From NCBI GenBank assembly GCA_000181795.3, contig CM012954.1:4878225-4942224 (forward strand): DNA of 64,000 nucleotides. Reading direction: 5' to 3'. The notes under the pieces were generated by a model that was not told the DNA's origin, searched no databases, and worked only from the letters and a program-made list of their open reading frames with translations. Source of the DNA: Trichinella spiralis (Eukaryota; Nematoda; Enoplea; Trichinellida; Trichinellidae). This document shows positions 32,579-46,000 of this stretch, piece by piece. A program made the translations under genes and the position numbers. Each line of letters starts with the position of its first letter. Within the stretch, counting starts at the first letter, position 1.

Positions 32579-35500
32579 ATGCCCGGTGGAAAAGCACCAC
32601 GGTTTACACAAAAACCGGTGATCAAGCAAACGCCAGAGGGTCACCTGTTGATGGAATGTTTGCTAGATTCGCAGCCTAATCCGAAAGTGCAATGGTTTCA
32701 CGGCTCGAAACCAGTTACCGATAATGCTCGCTATACCCTCAATTCCAAGCATCTTGGAAAAGAGCAGCATCTGGTTACTCTTCTGATTAAAGTAAGTAGG
32801 CTTTCATTTGTGACACTAGCAGGCGTGATTTTGTTTTTTGTATCTGCTTCTCCAACATAATGTTTATATTATTGCAAAAATTATGAAAGTTTTATCATTT
32901 TATTGGAATTGTATGCAAATTTTTAAAATTTCATTTATGCTGGTTTGATTGTTGTTATTGTAGAGATAATCTTCATTTCAGTTGGTAAAGCTTCTGCTTA
33001 TACTAGCTTAAGATAGCAACACTGACCCATGCGCTTGTACATTATTATTCAGCACAATTAATTGATCATTATCGAAGCTTTAGTTGAAACAAATTACAAT
33101 TCTGAAATAAGAAGTTTTGTAAAAAAATAATAATTTCATCAGATTATACATTTTTTGCTTTGATGAACAGCATGGTGCAGAATTTCACGTATTATTATTA
33201 TTATTTTGAAACTGATTAATTACTTTCTTCGTTGCTTTATTAATAATAAATTGCAGTGTTCTACCATTGACTTTATCATTTGTTTTCTTTGATTATTACA
33301 TAAAAATTTATTTTGTATAAGCTCTTATTTTGAATGTATCAGGTGAATAGTTCTGAACTTTTCAAACAAACAAACAATTTTTATTGACAATTTCTCTGTA
33401 ATTGAGAATGCTTAATTTTGCACGTGAAAATGATAAATTCAACCATTTTTTACTCCCGTATTGTCTTTTTTTCTTTTCCTACTCAAAAGGTTATTAGTTT
33501 CAAGTTTAAATTTTGCTTGCATCAGCTAAGTGATGGAATTTTATTTATACATACATGTATACACAAATATGTGTGTATATAATATATTTATACATTTATT
33601 TATTTATATTTTTATGTATGTATGCATATGCGACTTTATGTGACACGTGACGTGGTTGATGGGCGACATTCACGTGTTTACGTAATTGAAACATCTAGCA
33701 GATCATTAGATGATCAAGGCAAAACGTAAATGCTTGAAGTGATTATACTCAGCCGACGTCCAAATGTCCAAGCAGAATGTTTTGAAGCAAATAAGATATT
33801 TAATGCCGGCAAAAATAAACAATTCTAATTTTATTTACTTTTTCATAATTTCACAACTGTTTCAGAGATAAAGAGAAATCAAAAAATTGCATTAAATAAT
33901 TTCATTGATTTAATTTTATCAAAATTTTATTTTTGCAGAAAAAAAGTAATACATTCGTCTTTTATTGTTTCGAAAATTATTTGCAGGATCCAACAGCTGA
34001 TGATCGTGGAACGTATAAATGCAATGTTGCAAATGAATTCGGTGATAGCAATGCGAATATTAATCTTAATTTTGCAGGTAAAGTGAACATTGACATTTAT
34101 TTTAGTTTAATGGAAAATAATGCATTATTTCAAGGTTTTTTTTCACTAATGAATATTTTGTAATATTATTAATTTAGCGGAAGAAGAATCCAAAATAAAA
34201 CCTCCCGTATTTTTAACAAAGCCGAAAATTATACCGAAAAATGATGGAGCCATTATTTTAATGGAATGTCGGGTGAAATCGGCAGTATTGCCAACTGCCA
34301 CTTGGATTCACAATGGTGCACCAGTACAAGCTGGAGGCCGAGTGAAAATCACCGCTGTTAAAGAGCCGGATCACACGTATCTGTTTGAATTGGAATTGCA
34401 CGTAAGTGGTAGTGAGATTTATTATTTTGATAAATGATAAAATCGGTGAGTATAAATTTCAGGATCTTGTGCCAGAAGACAGTGGCTTGTACAAATGTAC
34501 TGTCAAAAATGATGCCGGAGAAACAAATGCCAATTTAACTCTCAATTTTGACATTCCACCTGAACCTGCGGATTTTTCGCCAACCATAGCAGAAAAGCCT
34601 TCAATAACAACTTCTGCCGATGGAAGTGTTGTCTCTTTGAAATGCGTGGCTAAAGCGAAGCCAAAACCAAAAGTAGACTTTTTTTGATGAACAATATTTT
34701 TTTTTAAAAAAATTTCCTTTGCAACTTTCATCTTGAATTTTGCAGGCCACATGGTCACTGGATGGTGTTCCATTGAAAGAATCTGCAAAACTTGTACATC
34801 ACGAAGAAACTGTAGGGCCGAATTTGTATCTTTTTCGACTGGACATAATGGTGACACAATAAAATTATTTTTTTTTCTATTTTGCTTGATTAAAAAATGA
34901 AAAAATTCTAATTTCAGAATCCTACAGAAAAATCTGCCGGCATTTACAAGTGCAGTTTGAAAAACAAACTTGGTGAGACAAGTGCCAATGTAAATTTGAA
35001 AATTGATGCAGGTGAGAAGAAATGATTTTTGAAAATCCAAAAAACAATTAATCAAATTTTATTATTTGTGATTATATATGTATAAATTTTTTTATTTTCA
35101 TTTTTTAGAAGAGTTGAAACAGAAATTAGAGAGGAAACCAATTTTTCTGCCGAAAATTGAACCGACTGTCGACGCTGACCGCATTTTTATCGAATGCAAA
35201 TTTCAATCGGACACTTCTCCGAAAGCTATATGGAAGAAGGATAATAAAATACTCAGCCAATCTGAGCAAATTACAAAAAAGCTAACCTCCAATGGAAAAG
35301 GCCAATACACGGCATCACTTTCAGTGAAGGTACATTTTTTGTTGATTTATTTTTCAAAATCATATACATGTCATAATTTTCAAATATTAATGTATCACGA
35401 GATTTTTTTAAATAATAATTTTTAATCAGTTTCTTTATGAAAAATTATTTCTTAATTCATATTACTCGAATGGTGCTTGATGTGATGATGCAGTTTATTC

Positions 35501-37017
35501 CGTTTCAAATGTCTAGAATCCTACAGACCGTGATTCTGGTAAATACGAACTGTTTATTGAAAACAGTGCAGGCAAAACGGAAACTTCTTTTCCAATCGTT
35601 GTACCTGAGTAAGTTTGTATTTCTTCTTTTGCTTTGTTGCTTATTTATTATAATTTATTCTAATTTTATCTTTATAACAATAGTAATTTGTGTTTTATTT
35701 ATTTCATGTTTGAATTATTAACTCTAAATAATGAAGAAATATTTGTACAGTTGAGAATCTGTCATGCTTTAATTTTTAGAATGAAAAAATTAAAGGCGAC
35801 ATCACCAAGTCCTGTTCCTAAAAAGAAATCGTAATCTTTGTTTTTAAAAAATTTTTTTAAATCATATCTATTGTTAATTATATTTTTCTTTGTAGATCAG
35901 CAAAGCCCCCGATGTTTACAAATGAACTTCATAATGAAGTAAGAAAAACTGTATTTTATAAAATACACAATAATGATATTCAAGTTGTTTTTATCATTTA
36001 TTGAATTTTTGATTATATCGATATTATATATAAGAAATTCATTTACAACCAAGTCTGTCAGAAATTACGTAGAGAAAAATTAAAATATCACTTATATTAT
36101 AAATCACCTATTAAACTAAACTATAATCGGTCTTTTTTTGGACTTTTTATAAAGTTTTTCTTTTTTTTATCGAATGGTAAAATATTGTTCACTTTTAAAG
36201 ATAAAATACTTTTTCAGTCTGTTGAAGAAGGGGCTACTGCAATTTTGGCAGTAACGTTGGATTGTGATACATCGACGAAACTTATCTGGTCCAGGTAAGA
36301 GATTTTTACAAGAATTTTCAACTTTTTTGACGTTCATAATTTCTACCAGAATTTGCATCCTAAAGAAATTCGTGCATGTAGCATGATTTTGTGTTCTTAT
36401 AATTATATGCATAAATTTCACAAAACATTTTAAAAGTATTTGAATAATATTTGAACCGATAAGCATGCATATTTCACGTTTATTACTATTGACTATAATG
36501 AAAATTTGAATGCAATTTTTATCAGTGCAAATTTTAACATTATCACATATTTATTTGATTTGAAATTTTTAATGATATGTTATATGGGAAATTGATTATT
36601 TTATTTTATTCGTCATTATTATATTGAGAATTGATTGAATTGAGAGAAAAGCACAACTATCTATCTATATATATATATATATATATACAGAATGAATTAG
36701 TGAAGTAGAACAATTTTTAATTTTTAATATTTTATGTCCAATGGATGATTTGAGCAATTTTATCATTTATTATGCCTCTAATGTAACAGGAAAGATTTGT
36801 AGTTTTATTTTTTACATTTTATAAAAAAACTTTTCTCATTTTAGAAATGGATTGCAGATATCAACAGGCGGAAATTTTGAAACATTTTTTGACGGTAGTG
36901 CAGGCCGATTGACAATAAGAAATGTTAAAAAGCAGTTTGGCGGTACTTATGTTTGTACTGCTGAATCAAGATTTGGAAATGCGAAATCGTCGTGTCGTTT
37001 AACTGTCGAATCGAAAG
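32579..37017 (+). other. unc-22: Twitchin N-terminal Ig block (five Ig domains)
   Basis: Twelve exons encode five I-set Ig domains. Each shows the pattern of a first Cys, a core Trp and the D-x-G-x-Y-x-C motif (ADDRGTYKC, EDSGLYKC, EKSAGIYKC, RDSGKYELF, FGGTYVC). The fourth lacks the second Cys, which is common in I-set domains. Intron 1 is about 1.2 kb and splits the first Ig. In C. elegans the corresponding domains lie at the start of the molecule. Confidence 0.85.
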
Positions 37018-40000
37018 GCAAGTGTTCATTTTTAATAATTATCATAATTTTATTATACTCGATTAATTAATATGTTTATTTTTATTTTGAGAAAGAGGTG
37101 GGGGGGGAGAAGCTTTAGTTTTGCGAAAGTTTAAGTGGGTTTTAATAATGTTATGAGATTTAAAATTAAAAAAAATACGTCAAATTGTTCCGAAATTTCA
37201 TTCATCAGAAGAAGTGGCACACTCGATGCATCTGTTGCATTCTCATAATTTAGTTAACTTTTGCAAATGAAAAAATATCCTTAATTATTATCCTTAATGA
37301 ATGATAATAATAATTATAATTACTTAATTTAAAACTTATGAAAATGTGAAAATGCAATTAATTGAAAAAGTATCAAATATTGTTGTACGATTTCAGCCAA
37401 TGATTCCATTCCTACGATTGAAATGCAGATGGACGATGATCAAGTATTTAATATATAATTGCTACATTTATTTTAATTTTTTAAATTAATTAAATAATTT
37501 TTATCTAGTCACAAGCGAAGACTTCGATTGCTACGGATTACAGTGAAGATGAAATGACTGAATCAATTTCAGAACTGCCATCAGTTTCTATGAAGCCACC
37601 TCAAATTTCAAGGCGTCATACAGAAGTATGAAATTCTTTTTTTAATTAAAAAAGAACGAAATGCAATAATTCTTTTTTTTTAAATCCCAACTATTTATTA
37701 TCAATATTTTAGTACAATTAAACAATTCGATATATTAGTTGTAAATATTATACGTACTTATAAATAAGAGGTGACATTGAGGTTTTCGTTGGTCTTGTAA
37801 AGACTTAGTTGTGCTGAGTTATTGATGCAATGTTGTTACGTTGAGTTAATAGACGTCAGTGAAATAGCATCTTTTTACCGCATCAGCTTTTAAATTGATG
37901 GGTTGGCAAAGGATTGTTTTGAAGATTTGCCCAGTAAGTCAAGTGTATAGAAAGTTTTCAAAAATTTGACAAGCATCTGAAAATAGAGAAAAGCAACTGC
38001 ATCATTTGCAGTCGATCAGTTTTCCAGCTTGATGTCATGAGCCGTAAAATATTATGTATTTGTAGGCAGACGCGGAGCTTTTCGCTCAACCACATGTTGG
38101 CAGAGGAGCACGTCGTTCTTCTTTGCGTCCTGGTGAAATTGCTGAAGAAACTTTCAGACGGGTAAGTTAGCAGCAGCAGCACTGCATTTTATTATTAAGT
38201 ACTATAATTACGATCGATGTTCATTATGTTATGTGAAAATAAACACTAATAAATAAAAAAAGAAAAATTTTTTCCATTAATAAATGTTTTCTTAAGTTGT
38301 AATTAATACTTACTGACAGTTTCAAAGACATATATATGCTTGTAAAAATATTTTTAGTAACAATATATTTCTGCTCTTTTTACTGTTTATGATTTATATT
38401 TTTAATTTTTAACTCATCACTACAATTTTCCCGGAAAATTTAGTTTCTATTAAAAGTGATTTGTTTGTATTAATTTGTTCTTTTCATGCTGAACATTTAT
38501 TAAATTTACAGATTACATGAAATTATAGATAAAATGTTTGATAAAAAAGGAATTGAGTAATCTAAAAAATTATCAAATCTGTCATTTAAAAAAAGAAATT
38601 CATTATTACAAATGTTGTTCACCCATGTGATCATTTCTTCTGTAGTCTTCTAATGCGCGTGAACCCTCAAACGAAAAATATGGTCATAGGCGCAGTTCAG
38701 ATTGGTCATATCTTGAGGTAACATGGTCAATGTAGGCAATCTTCCCTTTTTCTGCATGATATGTTTAAACAATTTTCCAAAACCTTCCTTATACGCGTTT
38801 CTTCCCTGAATACTGGAATTTAAATTTATCCTCTGGCAGTTGAAGCAGTTGTGAAACGTTTGCTCTTTTTATAATGTGCTTAAATTTAATGCTTGTTGGA
38901 GCGTTTCCATTTTCCTTTTTTATGATTGGCTTAATGCGCATCCGTTCCCCCTGAAACTTATGCTCACTTTGAACATTCTCCTTTTTTACGAGCATGTTAC
39001 ATGTTTAAAGCAGTTATTTTTTGTCTTATTATTACTTTTAACTATTTCAGCGAAGAGCCAGCTCAGTTGAAATTACAAGTGAAAGGTTAGTTAGTATATG
39101 TTTTGTTTCAAATTTAACTTTTATTGTTTGATCCATTTTTCAATTGCAGTGTGCAAGAATTATTGGATAAACCAACTGGACCCTTGATGCCCTTACCAGA
39201 AAATACTCCTGCTCCTCCGAAGATTACTGAAATTCCAGAAAATGTTACCGTCTTGGAAGGTATTTGAACATTCGATATTTTTTAAATGAACTTTGTATTA
39301 CAACGTTGAAAGTTATAGTTGTAGAAAAAGAAAATAGTTAGATTTATCACTTGATAGGAATTCAGTTGAATAATGCCTGAAATCGAATTGAAATGAGTAT
39401 ATGGGTTATGTGAGAACAAACTATGGATACAAACATTTTTCAAAACAGTTTTGTTTTTTATACTTGATACACGTTCTTTGCTTGATTTCTCTCTACTTGA
39501 TACTTTTCTACTTCTACATTCGTTCATATAATAAATATGTGGATAATTCTTTGAGAATATTAAAATAATCAGTCCATTGTTTAAGTAATATTATTAAAAT
39601 TGACATCATATCTACAAAGCACGCCTTTTAGGTGAAACAGCTTTGGTTTCTTGCTCTGTCCAAGGCAATCCGGTGCCAACTTTTCGATGGATGAAAGCTG
39701 GACGAGAAGTATTACCTGGTGGAAGATACAAACATTTAACGCATACTGATAATAATACGGTAACACTTGTGATTGGCAAAGCAAAATTGGAAGATGAAGA
39801 TGCTTATGATTTAATTGCTGAAAACGAGCATGGTACCGATCAAGCAACAATAAAAGTTTTCGTGACAAATGCTGCCGGTGTGGATTTTCGCTCACTGCTC
39901 AAGCATAGGTAATGATGATATAAACTATTTTTGTAATGTGCATAGTTTCAGCGTTTGAAAATATATTTATGTCATTAGGCAATATGAAAAATGGGGAAAA

Positions 40001-43000
40001 CACAAGCATAAAGGTGATTCAGGAGATCTGAAACCTGGTGATGATCAACAACGTCGAGCATCGATGTTACCCGATAAAGTAATTATTCTTTTTTCCGGAT
40101 TTCTGTTTTAAGAAGAATATTTTGTTTTAGAAACCTTCTTTTTGGGAAATTGAAATTCAAGATCAAAGAGTTCAGCAAACTGTTCACAAAGAAGCCAAAT
40201 TTGAATGTAAATTTTGCAGGCCAAAAGCTAAAATTCGATGGTACAAGCAAAAGCAAGAAATTTTCACTGTAAATAGTCTTTTTTGTACACGCACGTGTCT
40301 TTTTCGTACACGCACATGCATAATAAAATATCGAAATTTTAGGGAATGAAATACAAAATTATTAATGATAAAGAATTTTGCACGTTGATCATTAATAATC
40401 CAGATCAGGATGATGCATCAAAATATACTTGTGTAGCAAATGGCATTCCAACGACAGCAATGCTATACGTGGAAGGTATTTTATTGAATAGAGATTTTAT
40501 TTGTCATCGATATTAAATTAGTAAAAAAAATGTTTTCTTTGTAGATCCTCCTACAAAATTTACCTTTGAGAAGCCTCTTCCAACATCAACAGAATTGATT
40601 CGAACTCGTGAAGGAATTTTAGAATGTAGAGTTTCTCATCCAGATGCTCCTGTAAAATGGTACAAAGGTGATGATGAACTTAAGGTAATCGGAATTTTTT
40701 TTATAAACATGACAATTTGTTCTATTAATAAAATGACAATTTAGCCATCATCAAAATATTCGATGGAAATAGATCGCTTTGGAAGATGTGTGTTAATTAT
40801 TGCAAATGTGGATTATGATGACATGGGAGAATACACTGCCAAAATTAATAAAGATAACGTGACGTCATGCTGTGTTGCAGTGGGAAATCCCAGATGTGAA
40901 TTTATTTCTCCAATGAAATCCCAGAAAGTTCAAGAAAAAGAGAACGCTTCTCTGGAATGCGAGCTAAATGACAAAGCCGCTGAAGTGACGTGGTATCATG
41001 ACGAAAGCAAAATCACTGTAATTTATAATTTAACTGAAGAATTGAATGAGAATAATTAAGAAGGTAGAAATTTATAGATTGACAAAGTCAAATTTGAAGA
41101 AGTTCGCATTGGCCGTAAAAGAAAATTGATAATTAAGAATTGTGGCGTTGAAGATGAAGGTGTTTATAAATGCATGACAAGCGATGATCAAACAATGGGG
41201 CAACTAATTGTTGAACGTAAGTGAAAAATTGATGAATAAAATGAAACGATGATGATGATGATGAAATGTTAAAATATGTTCAACTTGGAAATGATATTTT
41301 TTTTTAAGCTTTAAACAAATTTTTGGAGAAACTCACTGATAAAACTGTGGTAGAGAAGGATGATGTTACTTTGCAATGTCAAACAAAAGATACGCACGGT
41401 GCAGCAACCTGGTTTAAGAATGGCAAGCAAATTACTCCTATGCCTGGTGGAAAATTTGAGACAAAAAGCAAAAATGGAACTCACACTTTATTAATAAGAA
41501 AATGTGAACTAACTGATGACGATAAATATGAGGTTGAAGTTGGTGGTCTTAAAGGCGAATGCAGTGTGTCTGTACTCGAAGGTAAGTGAATAGTTTTACC
41601 TTTTGGACAAGTAAAATGACATGGACAAATTATTCAGCTGAAAAGAAACCAATTTTTACTGGTAAACCTCAAAAGATTGAAGCAGAAGCTGGAAAGCCGA
41701 TTACTGTTTCAATACCGTACATGGGTAAGTGAATGTCATCAATTATTCCATATTTATTTACTTACGTATGAATAGTAATAATGATAATATGCTATAATAA
41801 TTCGAAATGCTTTTTTTTCATTTTGAAAATTTAAGTTTCTTTTACTATTTACCACATTTAGTCAAAGGTACTCGGAAAGCTGATCCAGTAGCTACCGTGT
41901 CGCATAATGGAACTGCATTGAAATTGAAAAGTGGGGATCAAATAAAGGTTACTGTCACTGCTGACAGTGTTGAAATTGAATTCAAAGATCCAAAAATGGC
42001 CAATGATGGTAAATGGGATATAACTCTTAGCAACTCGGCTGGATCAACTACGACCAATTTTCAAATGGAAGTGCGAGGTTAGCATGAAAATATTTACAAT
42101 GAAATGAATAGTTAGTATTTGTTTTGAAACAACCTTACAGATCGACCAGGACCACCGGAAGGACCATTGGAAATTGCGGATTTGAAAGCTACAGAATGCA
42201 AGGTGAAATGGCGTCCTCCAAAAGATACTGGCAATTCACCAATTCACCATTATCTGGTGGAAATGTTGGACGGTACAACTGGAGAATGGAAAAAGCTTGG
42301 CCAGAGCAAAGCCTGCGAAATGAAAGTAAATAGCTGAATAAGTTATTCAACTATATTCAATGAACTTAACGCTAATGAATTTATTTGTTCAGGTGCCAAA
42401 CTTGATTAAAGGTCAAAATTATAAATTTAATATTGTGGCTGTCAATAAAATAGGAGTATCCGATCCATTAATTGGTGGTGAATTTATCGCTAAAGATCCT
42501 GACTGTAAGTTAATCAAAGTTATGATCAGTTCTAAAACACTTTGTTTTTTGTTTTCTTTTTCAGGTAAACCAACTCTTGATAAAGTAGCGTTGAAAAACT
42601 TGAAAGTAAAAGTTGGTGAAGTGATCAAATATAAAATTGATATTGGAGGTGAACCCCCGCCGACTGCAATATGGCTGTTCGGTGAGCAGCCGGTTAAACA
42701 AAATGTCAGAGCAAAAGTTGTCACCACTGCAAAAGAGACCGAACTAACGGTTTCGGATGCTGAAAGAGGCGATTCCGGAAAGTACACTTTAAGAGTGAAG
42801 AATTCGTTAGGCGAGGAAACAGGAGTGGGTTTGGTAATTGTTGTCAGCAAGCCTGCAAAGCCTACTGGACCTTTGGTTGTAAGTGAAGTGAATAAAGAAG
42901 GATGCAAAGTTGCATGGAATGCCCCCGAAGACGATGGAGGTGAACCTATTGAAGGTAATTTAGTTTTTTGCGCGAAATGGTGAATCAAGATGATGCTGGA

Positions 43001-46000
43001 AGAAAATGGTTTTATTAGAATTCATCGTCGAAGCTCAAGAATCTGGCAAAGGAGGCGATTTCTTTGAAGTGGCCAGATGCGGTCCTGCAGAGAAAGAAGC
43101 TGTAATCAAAGGTTTGAAAAACAAAGGAAAATATAATTTCAGGTAAAGTTCCAATTTGTTGCTTTGGCATTGGTTTGAAATATAAAGTTTACTTTCAAAT
43201 TTTCAAACCTCATGAAATGCAAATTTTGCAAAATTTGCATTTCAATTAGAAAGAAAGTAATTCACGGGCCAAACATTTTAGAGTGAAAGCAAAAAATAAA
43301 GAAGGTGTCTCTGATGCGCTGGTGACCAAAGAAGCAACACTTATAAAAGATCCATGGGGTAATATGACAATGTTATTAAATTATTGCAGATTACGAATTT
43401 ATTTATTTTAATACATTAAGATGAGCCTGGAAAACCTGGAAAGCCTGAAATAACCGATAGTGATAAAGATTATGTTACTCTTTCTTGGACTCCACCAACA
43501 TCAGATGGTGGTGCTCCAATCGAAAAGTACGTAGTGGAATGCAAGGAGAAGAATTCTAAAGATTGGAAACCTGTTGGAGAGTCAGCTAAAACAACAGCTA
43601 CTATAAACCAAGGACTTAAAGAAGGAAACGAATACCAATTTCGTGTTATTGCGGTAAATAAAGCAGGACCTGGTGAACCAAGCCAACCTTCCAGTATTCA
43701 CGTTATGAAGCCCAAATTTAGTATGAAAAAGCTATTTATTGATGTTGTATTTACTTTTATTTATTATGAAAAATTTTTAATACAGCTGCTCCGTGGATTG
43801 ATTTGAATTCAATGGGTAACTTAGTTATTAAAGCTGGTCAAGAAGCGAAATTTTCACCAAAAATTGGCGGTCAGCCTCCACCAAAAGTTACATGGACAAA
43901 AGTCGGAAGTGGACAAATAAATGAAGGATCACGAATACATTTCAAAGATTCTAAACCTGGGATAGCAGTGTTGACCATTTTGAAAGCGGTCCGTGGAGAT
44001 TGTGGTGATTATATGATAAATGTGAAAAATCAGAAAGGCGAACAAAGTGCCACAGCCAGTTTGACAGTGCTCGGTACTTATTTTAGCTACAGTGTGCATT
44101 ATTGCTTTGTTTAATTTGATGATTATGTTTTTCAGATCGCCCAACCCCTCCTAAAGGACCGTTAAAAGTTACTGATGTGTTCGAAAATGAAATGACTTTA
44201 CACTGGCAAATGCCAGAAGACGATGGTGGTGTGCCAGTGGAAGCATATGAAGTTGAAAAATTTGACGTCGATCATGGCCGGTGGATACCATGTGGACGTA
44301 CAAATGAGGAAAAGATTACTGTTCACAATTTAGTACCTGGCCATAGTTATTTATTTAGAGTGAAAGCTATAAACAAGGAAGGAGAATCTGATGCTTTGGC
44401 TTTAACAGATCCTGTTTTGGCAAAAAATCCATATGACCCACCGACAAAAATGGAAAAGCCTAATGTGACTGACTGGGATTCTGATCATGTTGATTTGGAA
44501 TGGAAACCACCAGAAAATGATGGTGGAGCAGAGATTGAGAAATATATTATAGAAAAGAAGCGAAAAAATGATAAATGGGTTCCAGCTTTGGAAGTTTCAC
44601 CTGATAAACTGGAGGCAAGGATTGGAGATTTGACAAAGGATGAGCAGTATCAGTTCAGAATTATTGCAGTAAACAAAGCGGGGCCTAGTGAGCCCTCTGA
44701 ACCGTCAAATCGCGTGATTGCGAAACCTAGATTTTGTAAGAATGAATCAGATTAAAATACATTATTGTTTTTGTTTTCCTACAAAAGATTTTGTTTGTAG
44801 TGGCACCGTTGATCAATCGTGAAGATTTACCGATGACTACTGTTAAAGTTGGGCAGTTGATCAAGTTCAACGTTCGCATAATAGGAGAGCCACCCCCGGA
44901 GGTATTCTGGGAAAAAGATGGAAAGAAATTATCTTCATCTGCTGAACTCACTATTGAAAATCCAGATTATTTGAGCAAATTTTTTATAAACAAATCTGCT
45001 AGAAAACATGCTGGTATTTACAAGATAACTGCTCAAAATAGTAGCGGTGTGGACGTTGCTGAAGTGACCATATCAGTGTTGGGTAATTTGAAATTTTCTT
45101 TCAATTTGTTCAAGAGGAGAATAATATTGATGAAAACTTTTATATGTGGTTAATGAAATTGCCAATCTTTTAAGGTAAACCGTCAAAACCAAAAGGTCCC
45201 CTAGAGGTGAAAGACATTTTTGCTGATCACATGACACTATCTTGGAATGCACCTGAAGATGATGGTGGAACGCCTATTGAATGCTATGAGATAGAAAAAT
45301 GTGACCCTGCAACAGGAATATGGATACCATGCGGGCGAACAGCAGATACAAAGTTTGTTTTGCTTTTATACATGGTTCTTTTAGAATTTTTGCGATATTT
45401 CTTATGATATACATTATATTTACTAAAGGTTCATTGGTTGATTTCTAAGTTTCTAAGTTGTATTTTTACAGAATCTCATGCAGCGTTTTATTCGATACTA
45501 TAACTATAAATAAAATATAAATGAATTTGATATTTAATGTATGTACATTTTTTGTTATATAAATAAATAAATAAATATGTATGTATGTATAGATATATAA
45601 TATAAATAATATTTATTTTTCTATTTATTTATTTTAGCTTTGTAGCTGATGGTTTGCTGGAAGGAAACAGTTATGAATTCAGAGTGAAAGCAGTGAATTC
45701 TGAAGGAGAATCAGAGCCTCTCCAAACAGACACCAGTATCAAAGCCAAAAATCCATACAGTTACGAACGTTAATTTTTCAGTGAATATCAGCATTTAACT
45801 TATTTTTTATTTTAGCTAACCCTGATAAGCCTAACAAACCTGAAGTTGTAGACTGGGATATTGATCATGTTGACTTAGCTTGGAGTCCACCACAAAATGA
45901 TGGTGGAGCTCCAATTGAAGAATATGTCATCGAGAAACGCACTAAATATGGACGGTTAGCATGATTTTATTTTGTATTTTTATTTATCGAGATATATTTG

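Noticed and set aside
34459-35055. 198-codon minus-strand open frame
   Set aside because: It is the reverse complement of twitchin Ig exons 4-6; the plus-strand reading has the conserved domain and splice sites.
42419-42988. 189-codon minus-strand open frame
   Set aside because: Mirror of twitchin Ig/Fn3 exons, with no domain of its own.
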